In this document: positions 33,938-43,223 of the stretch, piece after piece
How the letters are laid out: each line of letters begins with the position of its first letter
How positions within the stretch are numbered: position 1 is the stretch's first letter
Source of the DNA: an uncultured Pelagibacteraceae bacterium
Lineage (GTDB): Bacteria; Pseudomonadota; Alphaproteobacteria; Pelagibacterales; Pelagibacteraceae
Assembly (NCBI GenBank): GCA_902537665.1
Contig: CACBCE010000009.1
Coordinates: forward strand, 1 to 47,670
Direction: 5' to 3'
Length of the DNA: 47,670 bases
The notes under the pieces: model-generated
Databases searched by the model: none
Told to the model about the DNA's origin: nothing
What the model saw: the letters and a program-made list of their open reading frames with translations, nothing else
Program-made: the position numbers and the translations under genes

Positions 33938-35865
33938 ATTTTTTCTTTAATTTTTTTTACTATACTTTCAGAATTTAATTTAAAGTGATCATAAATTTTT
34001 TTATACGGGGCACTTTTCCCAAAATCGTTAATTCCAAAATTTAAACCATTTGTACCAGTATATTTTTTCCAGTAATTCGTTTCCGAGGCCTCTATAGATA
34101 CAATAAGTTCAGTTTCGCCTAATATTTTGTCTTTATATTCTTCACTTTGATTATCAAATATTTTTTGACAAGGCATTGATACGATTTTGGAATAAATACC
34201 ATCTGTGGCTAATTTATGACCCACATCACTTGCTAAACTTGTTTCAGACCCAGTTGCTAAAATTGTTACACTTATATTATCCCCAGTTCTCAAAACTTCA
34301 TAAGCACCCAAAGACGATTTATTTTTTAGAGAATTTTCAAGTCTAATAGGATTGACACCTTGTCTAGTTAGTGAAATTACACTTGGAGTATTATTACTTT
34401 CTAAAGCCAACTGCCAACACTCAAAAGTTTCAATGGTATCTGAAGGTCTAAAAACATTTAAATTTGGAATAGATCTCAAACTTGTTAGCTGTTCAATTGG
34501 CTGATGAGTTGGGCCATCCTCACCTAAGCCAATAGAGTCATGAGTAAAAACATATATAACTTGTTGTTTCATCATTGCCGCTAGTCTGATAGAGGGTTTG
34601 CAATAGTCACTAAATATTAGAAAAGTTCCACCATAAGGGATTAGGCTACTGTGTAAGGCTATTCCATTCATTATTCCACACATCGCGTGCTCTCTAACTC
34701 CATAATGAATATAATTTCCTGAAAAATTCCCTGGTTTGATTATTTTATGATCTTTAGTTTTAGTATTATTTGATCCAGCTAAATCAGCTGAACCACCAAT
34801 TAAGTAAGGAAATTTTGCTATGATGTCCAAAAATATTTCAGAAGATTTCCTTGTAGCAATTGGTTTAGTATTTTTAGAATACTTAACTTTTGCTTTTTCA
34901 ATTAATTTTTTAAATGAATTTAAACTTTTAAACTTTGAAAAGTTTGCTTTATTTTTCTGAGCTTTTTGCGAGGCTTTTTGTCCAATTTTTCTCCATTCAC
35001 TTAATAATTCATTCGGGATCTTGAATGGCTCATATTTCCATTTTAGTTTTTTTCTAACCAGTTTTATTTCTTCATCACCTAATGGACTTCCATGAGATGA
35101 AGCCTTACCCCCTTTGTTTGGAGATCCATAACCTATTGTTGTTTTACATGAAATTGCGATAGGTTTTTTTGAGTTCTGTGCTTTTTTTAGAGCTTTTGAT
35201 ATTTCTTTGAAATCATGACCATTAATTCTTAAGAAGTCCCATCCGTAGCTTTTAAATCTTTTTTCGTGATCATCTGAAACAGCTAAATTAGTGGGACCAT
35301 CAATTGATATAGAATTATTATCAAATAATAAAATAAGATTCTTTAATTTTAGATGTCCAGCTAAGCTCAATGACTCATGACTAATACCTTCCATTAAGCA
35401 TCCGTCGCCAGCGAGAACATATGTTTTATGATTGATCTTTCCTTTCCCTAATTGTTTTTTTAAAATTTCCTCTGATATTGCAAAACCAACTGCGTTTGAG
35501 ATTCCTTGTCCCAATGGACCTGTAGTAGTCTCAATACCGGTATTTGGATGATATTCGGGATGTCCAGCACATATGGACTCTAATTGTCTAAAATTTTTAA
35601 TATCTTTTAGAGAAACACTTTTGTAACCAGTTAAATAAAGAAGAGAATAAAGCAACATTGATCCATGCCCAGCAGAGAGAACAAATCTATCTCTATTAAC
35701 CCAGCTAGGATTTTTTGGATTAAATTTTAAAAAATCTTTAAAAAGCACTGTAGCAACATCTGCCATTCCCATCGGCATTCCAGGGTGACCTGAGTTTGCT
35801 TTTTGAACAGCATCAATTGAGAGAAATCTAATACAATTAGCTAATTCTTTATAAAATTTACTCAA
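33934..35865 (-). CDS. tkt: Transketolase
   Basis: A 643-residue thiamine-diphosphate enzyme of the pentose phosphate pathway. [13 protein letters not shown] (26-38), [17 protein letters not shown], the ThDP/metal motif [19 protein letters not shown] and the middle-domain [18 protein letters not shown] with its catalytic glutamate are present, followed by a normal C-terminal domain. It uses thiamine, made by the thiE product downstream in the same unit. It is the first gene of the minus-strand run to rpsU/tRNA-fMet, and the 53-nt gap to the divergent coiled-coil gene must hold its promoter. Confidence 0.96.
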   Translation of the reverse strand: MSKFYKELANCIRFLSIDAVQKANSGHPGMPMGMADVATVLFKDFLKFNPKNPSWVNRDRFVLSAGHGSMLLYSLLYLTGYKSVSLKDIKNFRQLESICAGHPEYHPNTGIETTTGPLGQGISNAVGFAISEEILKKQLGKGKINHKTYVLAGDGCLMEGISHESLSLAGHLKLKNLILLFDNNSISIDGPTNLAVSDDHEKRFKSYGWDFLRINGHDFKEISKALKKAQNSKKPIAISCKTTIGYGSPNKGGKASSHGSPLGDEEIKLVRKKLKWKYEPFKIPNELLSEWRKIGQKASQKAQKNKANFSKFKSLNSFKKLIEKAKVKYSKNTKPIATRKSSEIFLDIIAKFPYLIGGSADLAGSNNTKTKDHKIIKPGNFSGNYIHYGVREHAMCGIMNGIALHSSLIPYGGTFLIFSDYCKPSIRLAAMMKQQVIYVFTHDSIGLGEDGPTHQPIEQLTSLRSIPNLNVFRPSDTIETFECWQLALESNNTPSVISLTRQGVNPIRLENSLKNKSSLGAYEVLRTGDNISVTILATGSETSLASDVGHKLATDGIYSKIVSMPCQKIFDNQSEEYKDKILGETELIVSIEASETNYWKKYTGTNGLNFGINDFGKSAPYKKIYDHFKLNSESIVKKIKEKI

Positions 35866-35918
35866 ATTTATCCTGTCTAGACTTAGAAGATTCTATTTAA
35901 TAATATAAACATATATAT

Positions 35919-36242
35919 ATGAATTCTATTCTTGAAAAAGAAAAAAAGCTTAATATCGCATTGGCAAAACTAAAAAATTTAAACCTAGAGAATCCAGATA
36001 TAAATAAAAATATTGAAATTCTTGGAGAACAAAAAAATCAATTAGAAATTGAAAAATCAGAATTAGAGAAAAAATATAAAACCTTAGTGGATGAGCATGA
36101 TAATTTATCAAGAAAATTAGATGAACTACAAAATAGAGAAAAAATTGAAGAAAAAAAAAGATTAGAATTTTCGGAAAAAATAGATGAATTAAACCAAGAA
36201 ACTAATATTTTAATGGACGAAATCGATAAATGGCAAACGTAA
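35919..36242 (+). CDS. Small coiled-coil protein (DUF4164-like)
   Basis: A 107-residue protein, almost entirely alpha-helical by composition, with leucines in heptad spacing from about residue 5 to 100 and many Glu/Lys pairs. It has no cysteine, signal peptide or membrane helix. A short coiled-coil protein of the DUF4164 type directly upstream of zapA is common in alphaproteobacteria, so a link to division-ring assembly is reasonable but unproven. It overlaps zapA by 13 nt, showing co-translation. Confidence 0.7.
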   Translation: MNSILEKEKKLNIALAKLKNLNLENPDINKNIEILGEQKNQLEIEKSELEKKYKTLVDEHDNLSRKLDELQNREKIEEKKRLEFSEKIDELNQETNILMDEIDKWQT

Positions 36243-36673
36243 CTATAAAATTCAATGGTAAAGAGTTTTTGTTGTCTTGTGATGATGGACAAGAAGAACA
36301 TCTTGAAGAATTATTAATACAAATCAATCAAAAGTTTAACGATTTAAAAAATGATTTAGGAAATATTGGTGAAAATAAACTGTTACTGATTACTGCAGTA
36401 AAAGTGATGGATGAATATTATGAAACCAAGAAAAAAGTTGAGCAGAAAAAAATAGAATTAAAAGAACTTTCAAATAAATTTAGAGAATTAAAATCATTAA
36501 TCTATGAATACAGAGATAGAAAAGAAGAAGAAATTAAAAATTTGAATAAAAATCACATTGAATTAAAAGATGAAATTGAGATTAACCAAAAACATTATGA
36601 AAAGTTAATTAATGCTGCTGCAGATGAAATTTCAAATTTCGTAGAAAAAGCAAGTACAGGTAAAATATCTTAA
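36230..36673 (+). CDS. zapA: Cell division protein ZapA
   Basis: A 147-residue FtsZ-ring accessory protein. The N-terminal domain begins MANVTIKFNGKEFLLSCDDGQEEHLEEL, matching the ZapA beta-strand pair and first helix. LLLITAVKVMDEYYE (50-64) is the conserved helix after it, and a long coiled coil of about 70 residues makes the tail that forms dimers or tetramers. ZapA cross-links FtsZ filaments at midcell. It overlaps the upstream coiled-coil gene and precedes ygfA by 9 nt, a zapA-ygfA order seen in many proteobacteria, though without space for the 6S RNA gene often found there. Confidence 0.85.
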   Translation: MANVTIKFNGKEFLLSCDDGQEEHLEELLIQINQKFNDLKNDLGNIGENKLLLITAVKVMDEYYETKKKVEQKKIELKELSNKFRELKSLIYEYRDRKEEEIKNLNKNHIELKDEIEINQKHYEKLINAAADEISNFVEKASTGKIS

Positions 36674-36682
36674 TAGAACTTT

Positions 36683-37216
36683 GTGAACAAATCTCAAATT
36701 AGAAAAAAAATCTTAAAAATTAGAAAACAAAAAAAAATTAAAAAATTCAATTTTAATTTTGATTTAATTTTGAGTATTTTAAAAAAAAAAAAGGTTCAAG
36801 GTAAAATAATTGGGAGCTATTACCCATATAATTATGAAATAGACATTTTACAAATCTTAGAAAAATTTGAAAAGAAAAACTTTATTATTACATTGCCAAA
36901 AATTAAAAAAAATTCACAAATGAACTTTTTTCAATGGTCAACAAATGATCCTTTAGCTATAAATAAATTTGGAATACCAGAACCAATTTCAAAAATAGTA
37001 AAATATCCAGATATTTTGTTAGTACCTCTTGTAGCGTTTGACAAAAATTACGACAGAATTGGTTATGGTGGAGGATTTTATGATAGGTATATTAAGAAAG
37101 TTAAAAAAAGAAAAAAAGTTCTAACAATTGGATTTGCTTACTCTTTTCAAAAAGTAAAAAAAATACCAACTAATAAATATGATATTAGGTTAGATTTTAT
37201 TATAACAAACAAATAA
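36683..37216 (+). CDS. ygfA: 5-formyltetrahydrofolate cyclo-ligase
   Basis: A 177-residue enzyme that uses ATP to convert 5-formyl-THF to 5,10-methenyl-THF. SYYPYNYEIDI, LPKI, PDILLVPLVAFDKNYDRIGYGGGFYDRYI (the ATP/folate signature with YGGGFYDRY) and the C-terminal IGFAYSFQ follow family order. The start codon is GTG, and the N terminus is extremely lysine-rich. A run of 12 adenines at 36781-36792 codes for four lysines. It sits between zapA and the ymdB-type gene in a plus-strand unit. Confidence 0.9.
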   Translation: MNKSQIRKKILKIRKQKKIKKFNFNFDLILSILKKKKVQGKIIGSYYPYNYEIDILQILEKFEKKNFIITLPKIKKNSQMNFFQWSTNDPLAINKFGIPEPISKIVKYPDILLVPLVAFDKNYDRIGYGGGFYDRYIKKVKKRKKVLTIGFAYSFQKVKKIPTNKYDIRLDFIITNK

Positions 37217-37222
37217 TTTTTA

Positions 37223-38026
37223 ATGAAAATTTTATTTTTAGGTGATGTTGTCGGATTATCTGGATGTAGAAAGATTGCTAATGATTTATTAGATCAGATC
37301 AAAAAAAAAGATATCGATTTTGTAATTATAAATGGTGAGAATGCTGATGATACTGGTGTTGGTTTAACCAAAGAAATTTGTAAAATTTTTTTTGATAACG
37401 GAGTTGATGTCATTACAACTGGAAATCATGTTTGGGATCAAAAAGATATAATGAATTTTATTGATAAGGAAAACAGATTGTTAAGACCAAAAAATTTATT
37501 TGAACCTGCTCCTGGTAGAGGATTTGAGATTTATAAAACAAAAAAAAATTACAAGGTAGGTGTTTTAAATTTAATGGGGAATGTCTTTATGAAGAAGTGT
37601 GACGATGTTTTTAAAATTTCAAAAGAATTTTTAGCAAAATATAACTTAAAAAAGGATTATGATTTTCTGATTGTTGATTTCCATGGAGAAATAACAAGTG
37701 AAAAAAATGCTATCGGTCATTATTTTGATGGAAAAGCAACACTTGTTATTGGAACTCACACTCACATACCTACTAATGATGCAAGAGTTTTAAAAAATGG
37801 CACTGCTTATCAAACAGATGCAGGGATGTGTGGAGATTATGATTCAGTTATAGGTATGAATAAAGATAATTCTATTGATAGATTTATGAAAAAGGACTCA
37901 GTTAAACATTTTCCAGCTATTGGGGAAGCTTCTTTAAGTGGAGTTATAGTAAATTGCAATTTAGAAACTGGCTTAGCAGATAGTATCGAAAGTTATATAT
38001 TTGGAGGTCTTTTAAAAAATACTTAA
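37223..38026 (+). CDS. YmdB-type metallophosphoesterase (TIGR00282)
   Basis: A 267-residue calcineurin-like phosphoesterase. The metal ligands are visible in order: GDVVG (6-10), NGENADDTGVGLT (37-49), TGNHVWDQKD, the DFHGEITSEKNAIGHYFDGKATLVIGTHTH block and TDAGMCGDYDSVIGM. This is the signature of the TIGR00282 family, whose Bacillus member YmdB hydrolyses 2',3'-cyclic nucleotides and affects biofilm and RNA turnover. The alphaproteobacterial role is not known. It lies 6 nt after ygfA and 6 nt before yebC. Confidence 0.88.
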   Translation: MKILFLGDVVGLSGCRKIANDLLDQIKKKDIDFVIINGENADDTGVGLTKEICKIFFDNGVDVITTGNHVWDQKDIMNFIDKENRLLRPKNLFEPAPGRGFEIYKTKKNYKVGVLNLMGNVFMKKCDDVFKISKEFLAKYNLKKDYDFLIVDFHGEITSEKNAIGHYFDGKATLVIGTHTHIPTNDARVLKNGTAYQTDAGMCGDYDSVIGMNKDNSIDRFMKKDSVKHFPAIGEASLSGVIVNCNLETGLADSIESYIFGGLLKNT

Positions 38027-38032
38027 TTTTTT

Positions 38033-38755
38033 ATGGCAGGGCATTCTCATTGGGCGGGTATAAAACATAAAAAAGGTAAAGCTGATAAACAAAGATCAAA
38101 AATTTTTTCAAAACTATCAAAAGAGATTACTGTAGCGGCTAAGCTAGGAGATAAAGATCCGGCTACAAACCCAAGATTGCGTTCTGCTGTACAAGCTGCT
38201 AGATCAGCAAATATGCCTAAAGATAATATAGCTAGAGCTATAGATAAGTCTTCAATGAGTAATCAGTTAAATTTTGAAAATTTGAGATATGAAGGTTTTG
38301 GACCTGATAGAGTTGCTGTTATAGTTGAGACTTTGACTGATAATAAAAATAGAACTGCTTCAAATATAAGAACAATTTTTCAAAAATCAGGAGGAAGTTT
38401 AGGAACTCAAGGCTCAGCATCACATAACTTTACTCAATTAGGTGTAATTAAAATTGATAAAAAAGAGATTTCAGAGGAGGATATTTTAGAACTAGCTATT
38501 GATGCTGGTGCAAATGAGTGTAAATCGGATAAAGAATTTCATGAGATACAGTGTTCAATAAATGATATTTACAATGTTAAAAAAGAGTTGGAGAAAAAAA
38601 TAAGTAATTTTATTTCGACAGGGATTGAGTGGGTGCCTTTGAATGCTGTAGAGATTTCAGAAGAGAAAAAAAAGGAATTGATTAGTTTTTTTGAGACATT
38701 AGAAAATGATGACGATGTACAAAATATTTATTCAAATGTTAAATTTTCAAACTAG
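38033..38755 (+). CDS. yebC: YebC/PmpR family protein
   Basis: A 240-residue member of the YebC/PmpR family (TACO1-like). MAGHSHWAGIKHKKGKADKQ, IFSKLSKEITVAAKLGDKDP, NPRLRSAVQAARSANMPKDNI and RYEGFGPDRVAVIVETLTDNKNRT are almost invariant blocks. Members were described as transcription regulators, and more recently some YebC proteins were linked to translation through difficult motifs. Classical neighbours downstream are the ruvCAB genes; here a RuvC-like gene follows after 9 nt. Confidence 0.95.
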   Translation: MAGHSHWAGIKHKKGKADKQRSKIFSKLSKEITVAAKLGDKDPATNPRLRSAVQAARSANMPKDNIARAIDKSSMSNQLNFENLRYEGFGPDRVAVIVETLTDNKNRTASNIRTIFQKSGGSLGTQGSASHNFTQLGVIKIDKKEISEEDILELAIDAGANECKSDKEFHEIQCSINDIYNVKKELEKKISNFISTGIEWVPLNAVEISEEKKKELISFFETLENDDDVQNIYSNVKFSN

Positions 38756-38764
38756 ATACAGGAT

Positions 38765-39256
38765 ATGCTTATAATTGGAATAGATCCAGGTATTTCGGGT
38801 TCAATTTGTTTTTTTGAAAATGGAAAAATAATAGAAGTAATTGAAATGCCAGTAATGACAGAGGGTAAAAAAAATAAAAAACAAGTTAATGGTGCTCAAA
38901 TTTATAACGAATTTTTAAAAAGAATTAATAATAAAGATGATGAGATTAGAGTTGTGATAGAACAAGTTTCTGCAATGCCAGGACAAGGAGTAACTAGTAT
39001 GTTTAATTTTGGTCAGTCTTATGGGATTTTAAAAGGAATATGTTCTGCAATGCAACTACCAATGTTTTTTGTGAGACCAGCTAAATGGAAAAAATATTTT
39101 AACTTAATTAATTCTCAAAAAGATGCTAGCAGAACAAGAGCAATTGAAATATTTCCTTATTTTTCAGCACAACTTTCAAAAAAAAAAGACTCTAATAAAG
39201 CTGATGCTATTCTTATTGCAAGTTTTTACTATGAAACTCACCAAAAAGAGGATTAA
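38765..39256 (+). CDS. RuvC-like nuclease, phage-type branch
   Basis: A 163-residue RNase H-fold protein. GIDPGISGSICFFENGKI (5-22) holds D7, VVIEQVSAMPGQG (63-75) holds E66, and the C-terminal KDSNKADAILIA (141-152) holds D142 and D147, giving the four acidic residues of a RuvC-type active site. The GMS-like MFNFGQSYGILKGI and VRPAKWKKYF segments match phage and mobile-element RuvC relatives better than cellular RuvC, which begins GIDPGxxxTG. It occupies the place of ruvC after yebC and may resolve Holliday junctions. ruvA and ruvB do not follow. Confidence 0.7.
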   Translation: MLIIGIDPGISGSICFFENGKIIEVIEMPVMTEGKKNKKQVNGAQIYNEFLKRINNKDDEIRVVIEQVSAMPGQGVTSMFNFGQSYGILKGICSAMQLPMFFVRPAKWKKYFNLINSQKDASRTRAIEIFPYFSAQLSKKKDSNKADAILIASFYYETHQKED

Positions 39257-39308
39257 TCGTAGATTTTTGAAGTCAAATTCATGACACATTTAAGTGTGAG
39301 AAAACCCT

Positions 39309-39983
39309 ATGGAAGCTGATATTTCATCACAAGCAGTCGGACTAGCATCAAGCGCTGACTTTTCACTTATGAACTTATTTTTAAGGGCAGATATTATTGT
39401 TAAATCAGTAATTATCATTCTTATTGCATGCTCAGTTTATTCATGGGCAGTAATCATTGAAAAATTTAAATTATTTAAAAAAATAAATCAAAGTTCAGAA
39501 GAATTTGAAACTAAGTTTTGGAATTCTAAATCTGCAGAGTCTTTTTACAATAATCTTCCAGGAAATATAAATGATCCAATGGCTCTTATTTTTAAAGATG
39601 CTATGCAAAATCTTCTTAAAAGAAGATCTAAAACAGATTTGAATGCTAGAATGACTTCAATGTTAGAAACTGGAATAGAAAAACAAATGTCTAAAATTAC
39701 AAAAGGATTTACTTTTTTAGCAACTGTAGGATCAACAGCACCTTTTATAGGATTATTTGGGACTGTTTGGGGTATAATGAATTCTTTTCAATCAATTGCA
39801 ATTTCAAGAAATACTAGTTTAGCAATTGTAGCACCAGGAATCGCAGAAGCTCTTTTCGCTACAGCATTGGGTTTATTAGCAGCGATCCCCGCAGTAATTG
39901 CTTACAACAAATTTAATAACGACTCATTAAAGTATTCCCAAAAATTAGAAAACTTTTCTAAAAGATTTTTAACAATTATTTAG
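39309..39983 (+). CDS. tolQ: Tol-Pal system proton channel subunit TolQ
   Basis: A 224-residue ExbB/MotA-family inner-membrane protein. Three transmembrane segments are visible (about 27-46, 130-153 and 170-193), separated by a long cytoplasmic loop. LATVGSTAPFIGLFGTVWGIMNSF and IAPGIAEALFATALGLLAAIPAVIAYN-type helices are the conserved proton-channel parts. With TolR it uses the proton gradient to drive TolA, which keeps the outer membrane invaginating with the septum. It starts a compact tolQRAB-pal-cpoB run, preceded by a 52-nt gap that must hold any promoter. The ybgC thioesterase gene usual in front of tolQ is absent. Confidence 0.95.
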   Translation: MEADISSQAVGLASSADFSLMNLFLRADIIVKSVIIILIACSVYSWAVIIEKFKLFKKINQSSEEFETKFWNSKSAESFYNNLPGNINDPMALIFKDAMQNLLKRRSKTDLNARMTSMLETGIEKQMSKITKGFTFLATVGSTAPFIGLFGTVWGIMNSFQSIAISRNTSLAIVAPGIAEALFATALGLLAAIPAVIAYNKFNNDSLKYSQKLENFSKRFLTII

Positions 39984-39984
39984 A

Positions 39985-40401
39985 ATGGCATTTAAGTTTA
40001 ATCGTTCATCAAAGGAACCAATGAGTGAAATAAATGTAACACCATTTGTAGATGTGATGTTAGTTTTATTAATTATTTTTATGGTAACAGCACCTCTATT
40101 AACAGTAGGAGTTCAAGTTGATTTACCAGAAAGTTCAGCAGACTCTCTTCCAGAGGAACAAGAACCTTTAACTTTAACAATAAATTCAAAAGGAGAAATT
40201 TTCATACAAGAGTCAAAAGTTGAATATGAAAAAATCATTGCAAAAGTGTTGGCAGTTTCAAAAAATCGAACTGATACAAGAATTTATGTAAGAGGGGATA
40301 AAACTATTAATTACGGCAGAGTTCTTGAAATTATGGGTTTACTTTCAGGTTCAGGATTTACAAAAGTAGCTCTAATTTCAGAACCATATAAAGAAAGGTA
40401 A
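39985..40401 (+). CDS. tolR: Tol-Pal system protein TolR
   Basis: A 138-residue ExbD-family protein. INVTPFVDVMLVLLIIFMVTAPLL (16-39) forms the single membrane helix, with the proton-carrying aspartate D23. The periplasmic domain follows, with VDLPESSA, LTLTINSKGEIFI and the VYVRGDK-like IYVRGDKTINYGRVLEIMGLL strand-helix. It partners TolQ in the inner membrane. The start lies 1 nt after the tolQ stop, and tolA starts 6 nt downstream. Confidence 0.95.
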   Translation: MAFKFNRSSKEPMSEINVTPFVDVMLVLLIIFMVTAPLLTVGVQVDLPESSADSLPEEQEPLTLTINSKGEIFIQESKVEYEKIIAKVLAVSKNRTDTRIYVRGDKTINYGRVLEIMGLLSGSGFTKVALISEPYKER

Positions 40402-40407
40402 TTTTTT

Positions 40408-41217
40408 GTGAATAGGAGTATTGCTATTTCATCTGTTTTACACCTATTTATTATTTTTATAACGGCAATGAGCCTTCCTTTTTTGGCAAAAAAACCAATC
40501 GATCTTCCTCCGATTGTTTCGGTTGAATTAATTCAAATAACTGAAAAAACAAATATTCCATTTGCACCAAAGGCAAAAAAAATAATTGAAAAAGTGAAAG
40601 AAAAAGAAAAAAAATTAGTATCTGAACAAGCTCCTCCAAAAAAAGTTAAGAAAATCAAGCCTGATGCTGTTCCGATGCCAGAGGATAAAGTAAAGAAAGT
40701 TGAAAAAATAAAAGAGGATAAACAAAACCCTGAAAAAATTGAAAATGAGGTTAAGCAAGTATCAGAATTTGAAAAAGAGGAATTATTTGATCCAAATAAT
40801 ATTGCAGCTTTAATTGACAAATCTAAAGAGAGTAAAGCGGAAACTTCAAAGAAAAATCCTGATTTAAGCCAAGACCAAAATAAAAATTTTGAAAATTCAG
40901 GTTTATCTTTAAGTGAAGAGGATGCATTAAAAGCACAAATTTTTGGATGTTGGAGTATTCCGCTCGGGTTACCATATAATGAGAATTTACTTGTTAGAAT
41001 AAAACTTCAATTAAAACCTGATGGATCAGTGATAAATTCTGAAATTTTAGATCATGCAAGAATGAATAAACCAGGACAAGGCTTTTATAAAGTATTAGCA
41101 GAAAGCGCTTTAAGAGCTATTAAATTATGTCAGCCTTTAAGAGTTCCCAGCACTGGTTACGAAAGATGGAAGGAATTACAATTGAATTTTGATGCTAGAG
41201 AAATGCTTGAAGGATAA
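40408..41217 (+). CDS. tolA: Tol-Pal system protein TolA
   Basis: A 269-residue protein with one N-terminal membrane helix (about 5-25), a Lys/Glu/Pro-rich stalk (about 50-115) and a C-terminal globular domain. [31 protein letters not shown] followed by [16 protein letters not shown] carries the paired cysteines of the TolA C-terminal fold. It spans the periplasm and links TolQR to Pal. The start codon is GTG. The stalk is shorter than in enterobacteria, consistent with the small SAR11 cell. Confidence 0.9.
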   Translation: MNRSIAISSVLHLFIIFITAMSLPFLAKKPIDLPPIVSVELIQITEKTNIPFAPKAKKIIEKVKEKEKKLVSEQAPPKKVKKIKPDAVPMPEDKVKKVEKIKEDKQNPEKIENEVKQVSEFEKEELFDPNNIAALIDKSKESKAETSKKNPDLSQDQNKNFENSGLSLSEEDALKAQIFGCWSIPLGLPYNENLLVRIKLQLKPDGSVINSEILDHARMNKPGQGFYKVLAESALRAIKLCQPLRVPSTGYERWKELQLNFDAREMLEG

Positions 41218-41230
41218 TATAGTACGAAAA

Positions 41231-42571
41231 ATGAAAAAATTTTTAACAATTTTAATTTTTATCTTAATACCTGTTAAATCATTTGGTTTAATAGAGGTTG
41301 ATATCACTAGAGGTAATCTAAACCCATTACCTATTGCAGTTTCCCCACTGTCTATTGATGAAGAATCGAGAAAAAATTTTCAGAATATTCTCAAAAAGAA
41401 AAATATTGGTTCAGAAATATCTTTAATTGTAGAAAATAATTTAAAAGTCTCAGGTTTATTTAATCCATTAAATAAAGATGCGTTTTTACAAGAACCAGAT
41501 ATTGCAAATTTAAAGCCTAGATTTGAAGATTGGAACTTAATCAAAGCCCAGGCTTTGATAACCGGAAAGGTTACTTATGTGGAAGAAAAATTAAGAGTAG
41601 AATTTAGATTGTGGGATGTGCTTGCAGGTAAAGAAATGATGGCGCTAGCATTCACAACTGTTCCAAATAATTGGAGACGTGTTGGTCACATCATTACAGA
41701 TAAAGTATATGAGAGATTAACTGGTGAAAAGGGTTACTTTGATACTAGAATAATCTATGTTGCAGAAGAGGGACCTAAAACTCAAAGAGTAAAAAAATTA
41801 GCTATCATGGACCAAGATGGTGCTAACAATAAATTTTTAACATTAGGAAATGAACTTGTTTTAACCCCAAGATTTAATCCAACCAGTCAATTGGTAACTT
41901 ATCTTTCATATTTTAGAAATTTACCAAGAGTTTATTTATTGGATATTGAAACAGGAACCCAAGAAGTTGTGGGTGATTTTCCTGGCATGACTTTTGCACC
42001 AAGATTTTCTCCAGATGGAAAAAAAATAATTATGAGTTTTGCTAAAGATGGTAATTCTGAAATTTATACAATGGATTTAGAAAATAGAATAGTCGAAAAA
42101 ATTACCAATCATCCATCTATAGATACATCACCTTCATATTCTCCAGATGGAAAATTTATTTCTTTTAATTCTGACAGAAGTGGTTATCAACAAATTTACG
42201 TGATGAAGAGTGATGGAAGTAATGTTAAAAGAATATCTTTCGGTAAAGGAATTTATGGCACCCCGGTTTGGTCTCCAAGAGGAGATTTAATTGCATTTAC
42301 CAAATTACATAAAGGAAAATTTTATATTGGTGTAATGAGAACTGATGGAAGCGGAGAAAGGTTATTAACTGAAAATTTTTATCAAGAAGCTCCATCCTGG
42401 TCACCTAATGGGAGAGTATTGATTTTTTATAGGGAGACAAAAACAGATTCCAAAGGAAAGGGTTTTTCTGCAAAATTATGGTCTATAGATTTAACAGGCT
42501 ATAATGAGAGGCAGGTTCCTACTCCTACTGATGGATCAGACCCATCATGGTCATCTTTATTAAGTAATTAA
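41231..42571 (+). CDS. tolB: Tol-Pal system periplasmic beta-propeller TolB
   Basis: A 446-residue protein when started at ATG 41231, chosen because [19 protein letters not shown] is a clear signal peptide; an upstream in-frame ATG at 41189 would bury it and overlap tolA. The mature part has the N-terminal alpha/beta domain ([15 protein letters not shown]) and a six-bladed propeller with repeated SPDGK-type blades: [37 protein letters not shown] and [11 protein letters not shown]. It acts in the periplasm, where it binds Pal. It starts 13 nt after tolA. Confidence 0.95.
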   Translation: MKKFLTILIFILIPVKSFGLIEVDITRGNLNPLPIAVSPLSIDEESRKNFQNILKKKNIGSEISLIVENNLKVSGLFNPLNKDAFLQEPDIANLKPRFEDWNLIKAQALITGKVTYVEEKLRVEFRLWDVLAGKEMMALAFTTVPNNWRRVGHIITDKVYERLTGEKGYFDTRIIYVAEEGPKTQRVKKLAIMDQDGANNKFLTLGNELVLTPRFNPTSQLVTYLSYFRNLPRVYLLDIETGTQEVVGDFPGMTFAPRFSPDGKKIIMSFAKDGNSEIYTMDLENRIVEKITNHPSIDTSPSYSPDGKFISFNSDRSGYQQIYVMKSDGSNVKRISFGKGIYGTPVWSPRGDLIAFTKLHKGKFYIGVMRTDGSGERLLTENFYQEAPSWSPNGRVLIFYRETKTDSKGKGFSAKLWSIDLTGYNERQVPTPTDGSDPSWSSLLSN

Positions 42572-42582
42572 TAATTAATTAG

Positions 42583-42652
42583 CTTGATTTTTAGTCTTGA
42601 AAGATCTAATTAGTTGTGAAAAACTAAGACTAAAGAAATATTGATCAAGGAG
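42583..42652 (+). promoter_or_regulatory. Nested hairpin overlapping the pal ribosome-binding site
   Basis: Two nested perfect stems occur in the tolB-pal gap. The inner stem is TTAGTCTT (42591-42598) with AAGACTAA (42626-42633). The outer stem is CTTGAT (42583-42588) with ATCAAG (42644-42649). The outer right arm shares AAG with the pal Shine-Dalgarno sequence AAGGAG (42647-42652), which lies 5 nt before the ATG. Folding would therefore partly hide the site. No T tract follows, so it is not a terminator. Confidence 0.45.
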
Positions 42653-42657
42653 TAATA

Positions 42658-43137
42658 ATGAAATTAAGCAAAATTCTAAAAAATGGATTTTTAATAGTAG
42701 TTGCGTGTTTAGCACTTTCTGCATGTGCTACATCAAAAAAATCTACAGGACAAATGCAAGGTGATGTTTATACTGGAACAGATACAGTTGAGTATTTAGC
42801 TTCAGGTGTTCCTGATAGAGTATTTTTTGCAACTAACGAGTCAGTTCTAACAACAGCTTCTAGAGAAACTCTTAGAAAACAAGCTGCATGGTTAAGAAAA
42901 AATTCTAAAATTACAATTGTTTTAGAAGGTCATGCTGACGAAAGAGGAACAAGAGAATATAACTTAGCATTAGGTGAGAGAAGAGCTAATGCAGCCAAAG
43001 ATTATTTAATGACTTACGGAATATCTTCTGACAGAATTTCAGTTTTGAGTTATGGTAAAGAAAGGCCAGTTGACTCTGGGTCTAACCCATTAGCTTGGTC
43101 AAAAAATAGAAGATCTGTAACAGTTAAAGCAAATTAA
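42658..43137 (+). CDS. pal: Peptidoglycan-associated lipoprotein Pal
   Basis: A 159-residue outer-membrane lipoprotein. The signal peptide ends in the lipobox LSAC with C23 as the lipidated residue. The OmpA-like domain has RVFFATNESVLT, LEGHADERGTREYNLALGERRANAAKDYL (the peptidoglycan-binding loop) and ISYGKERP-like VLSYGKERPVD. It ties the outer membrane to peptidoglycan and to TolB. The Shine-Dalgarno AAGGAG is strong for this genome, consistent with an abundant protein, and the leader can fold. A terminator hairpin follows 17 nt after the stop. Confidence 0.96.
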   Translation: MKLSKILKNGFLIVVACLALSACATSKKSTGQMQGDVYTGTDTVEYLASGVPDRVFFATNESVLTTASRETLRKQAAWLRKNSKITIVLEGHADERGTREYNLALGERRANAAKDYLMTYGISSDRISVLSYGKERPVDSGSNPLAWSKNRRSVTVKAN

Positions 43138-43154
43138 ATACTCAATTAATATTT

Positions 43155-43195
43155 AAGACCTCTTAAATTATAATAATTTAAGAGGTCTTTTTTTT
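43155..43195 (+). terminator. Rho-independent terminator after pal
   Basis: A perfect 16-bp stem (43155-43170 with 43174-43189) encloses a TAA loop and is followed by a run of Ts that continues to 43195. It is the clearest terminator in the window and ends the tol-pal transcript before cpoB. The stem plus its A-rich left flank could also serve the other strand. Confidence 0.88.
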
Positions 43196-43223
43196 GCCAT
43201 TATTTTAGACATAACCTTATTGA

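Noticed and set aside
36673-36683. 6S RNA gene between zapA and ygfA, as in many proteobacteria
   Set aside because: Only 9 nt separate the two genes, so no RNA gene can be present here.
41189-41230. Longer tolB start at 41189
   Set aside because: It would overlap tolA by 29 nt and place charged residues before a clear signal peptide that begins at ATG 41231.
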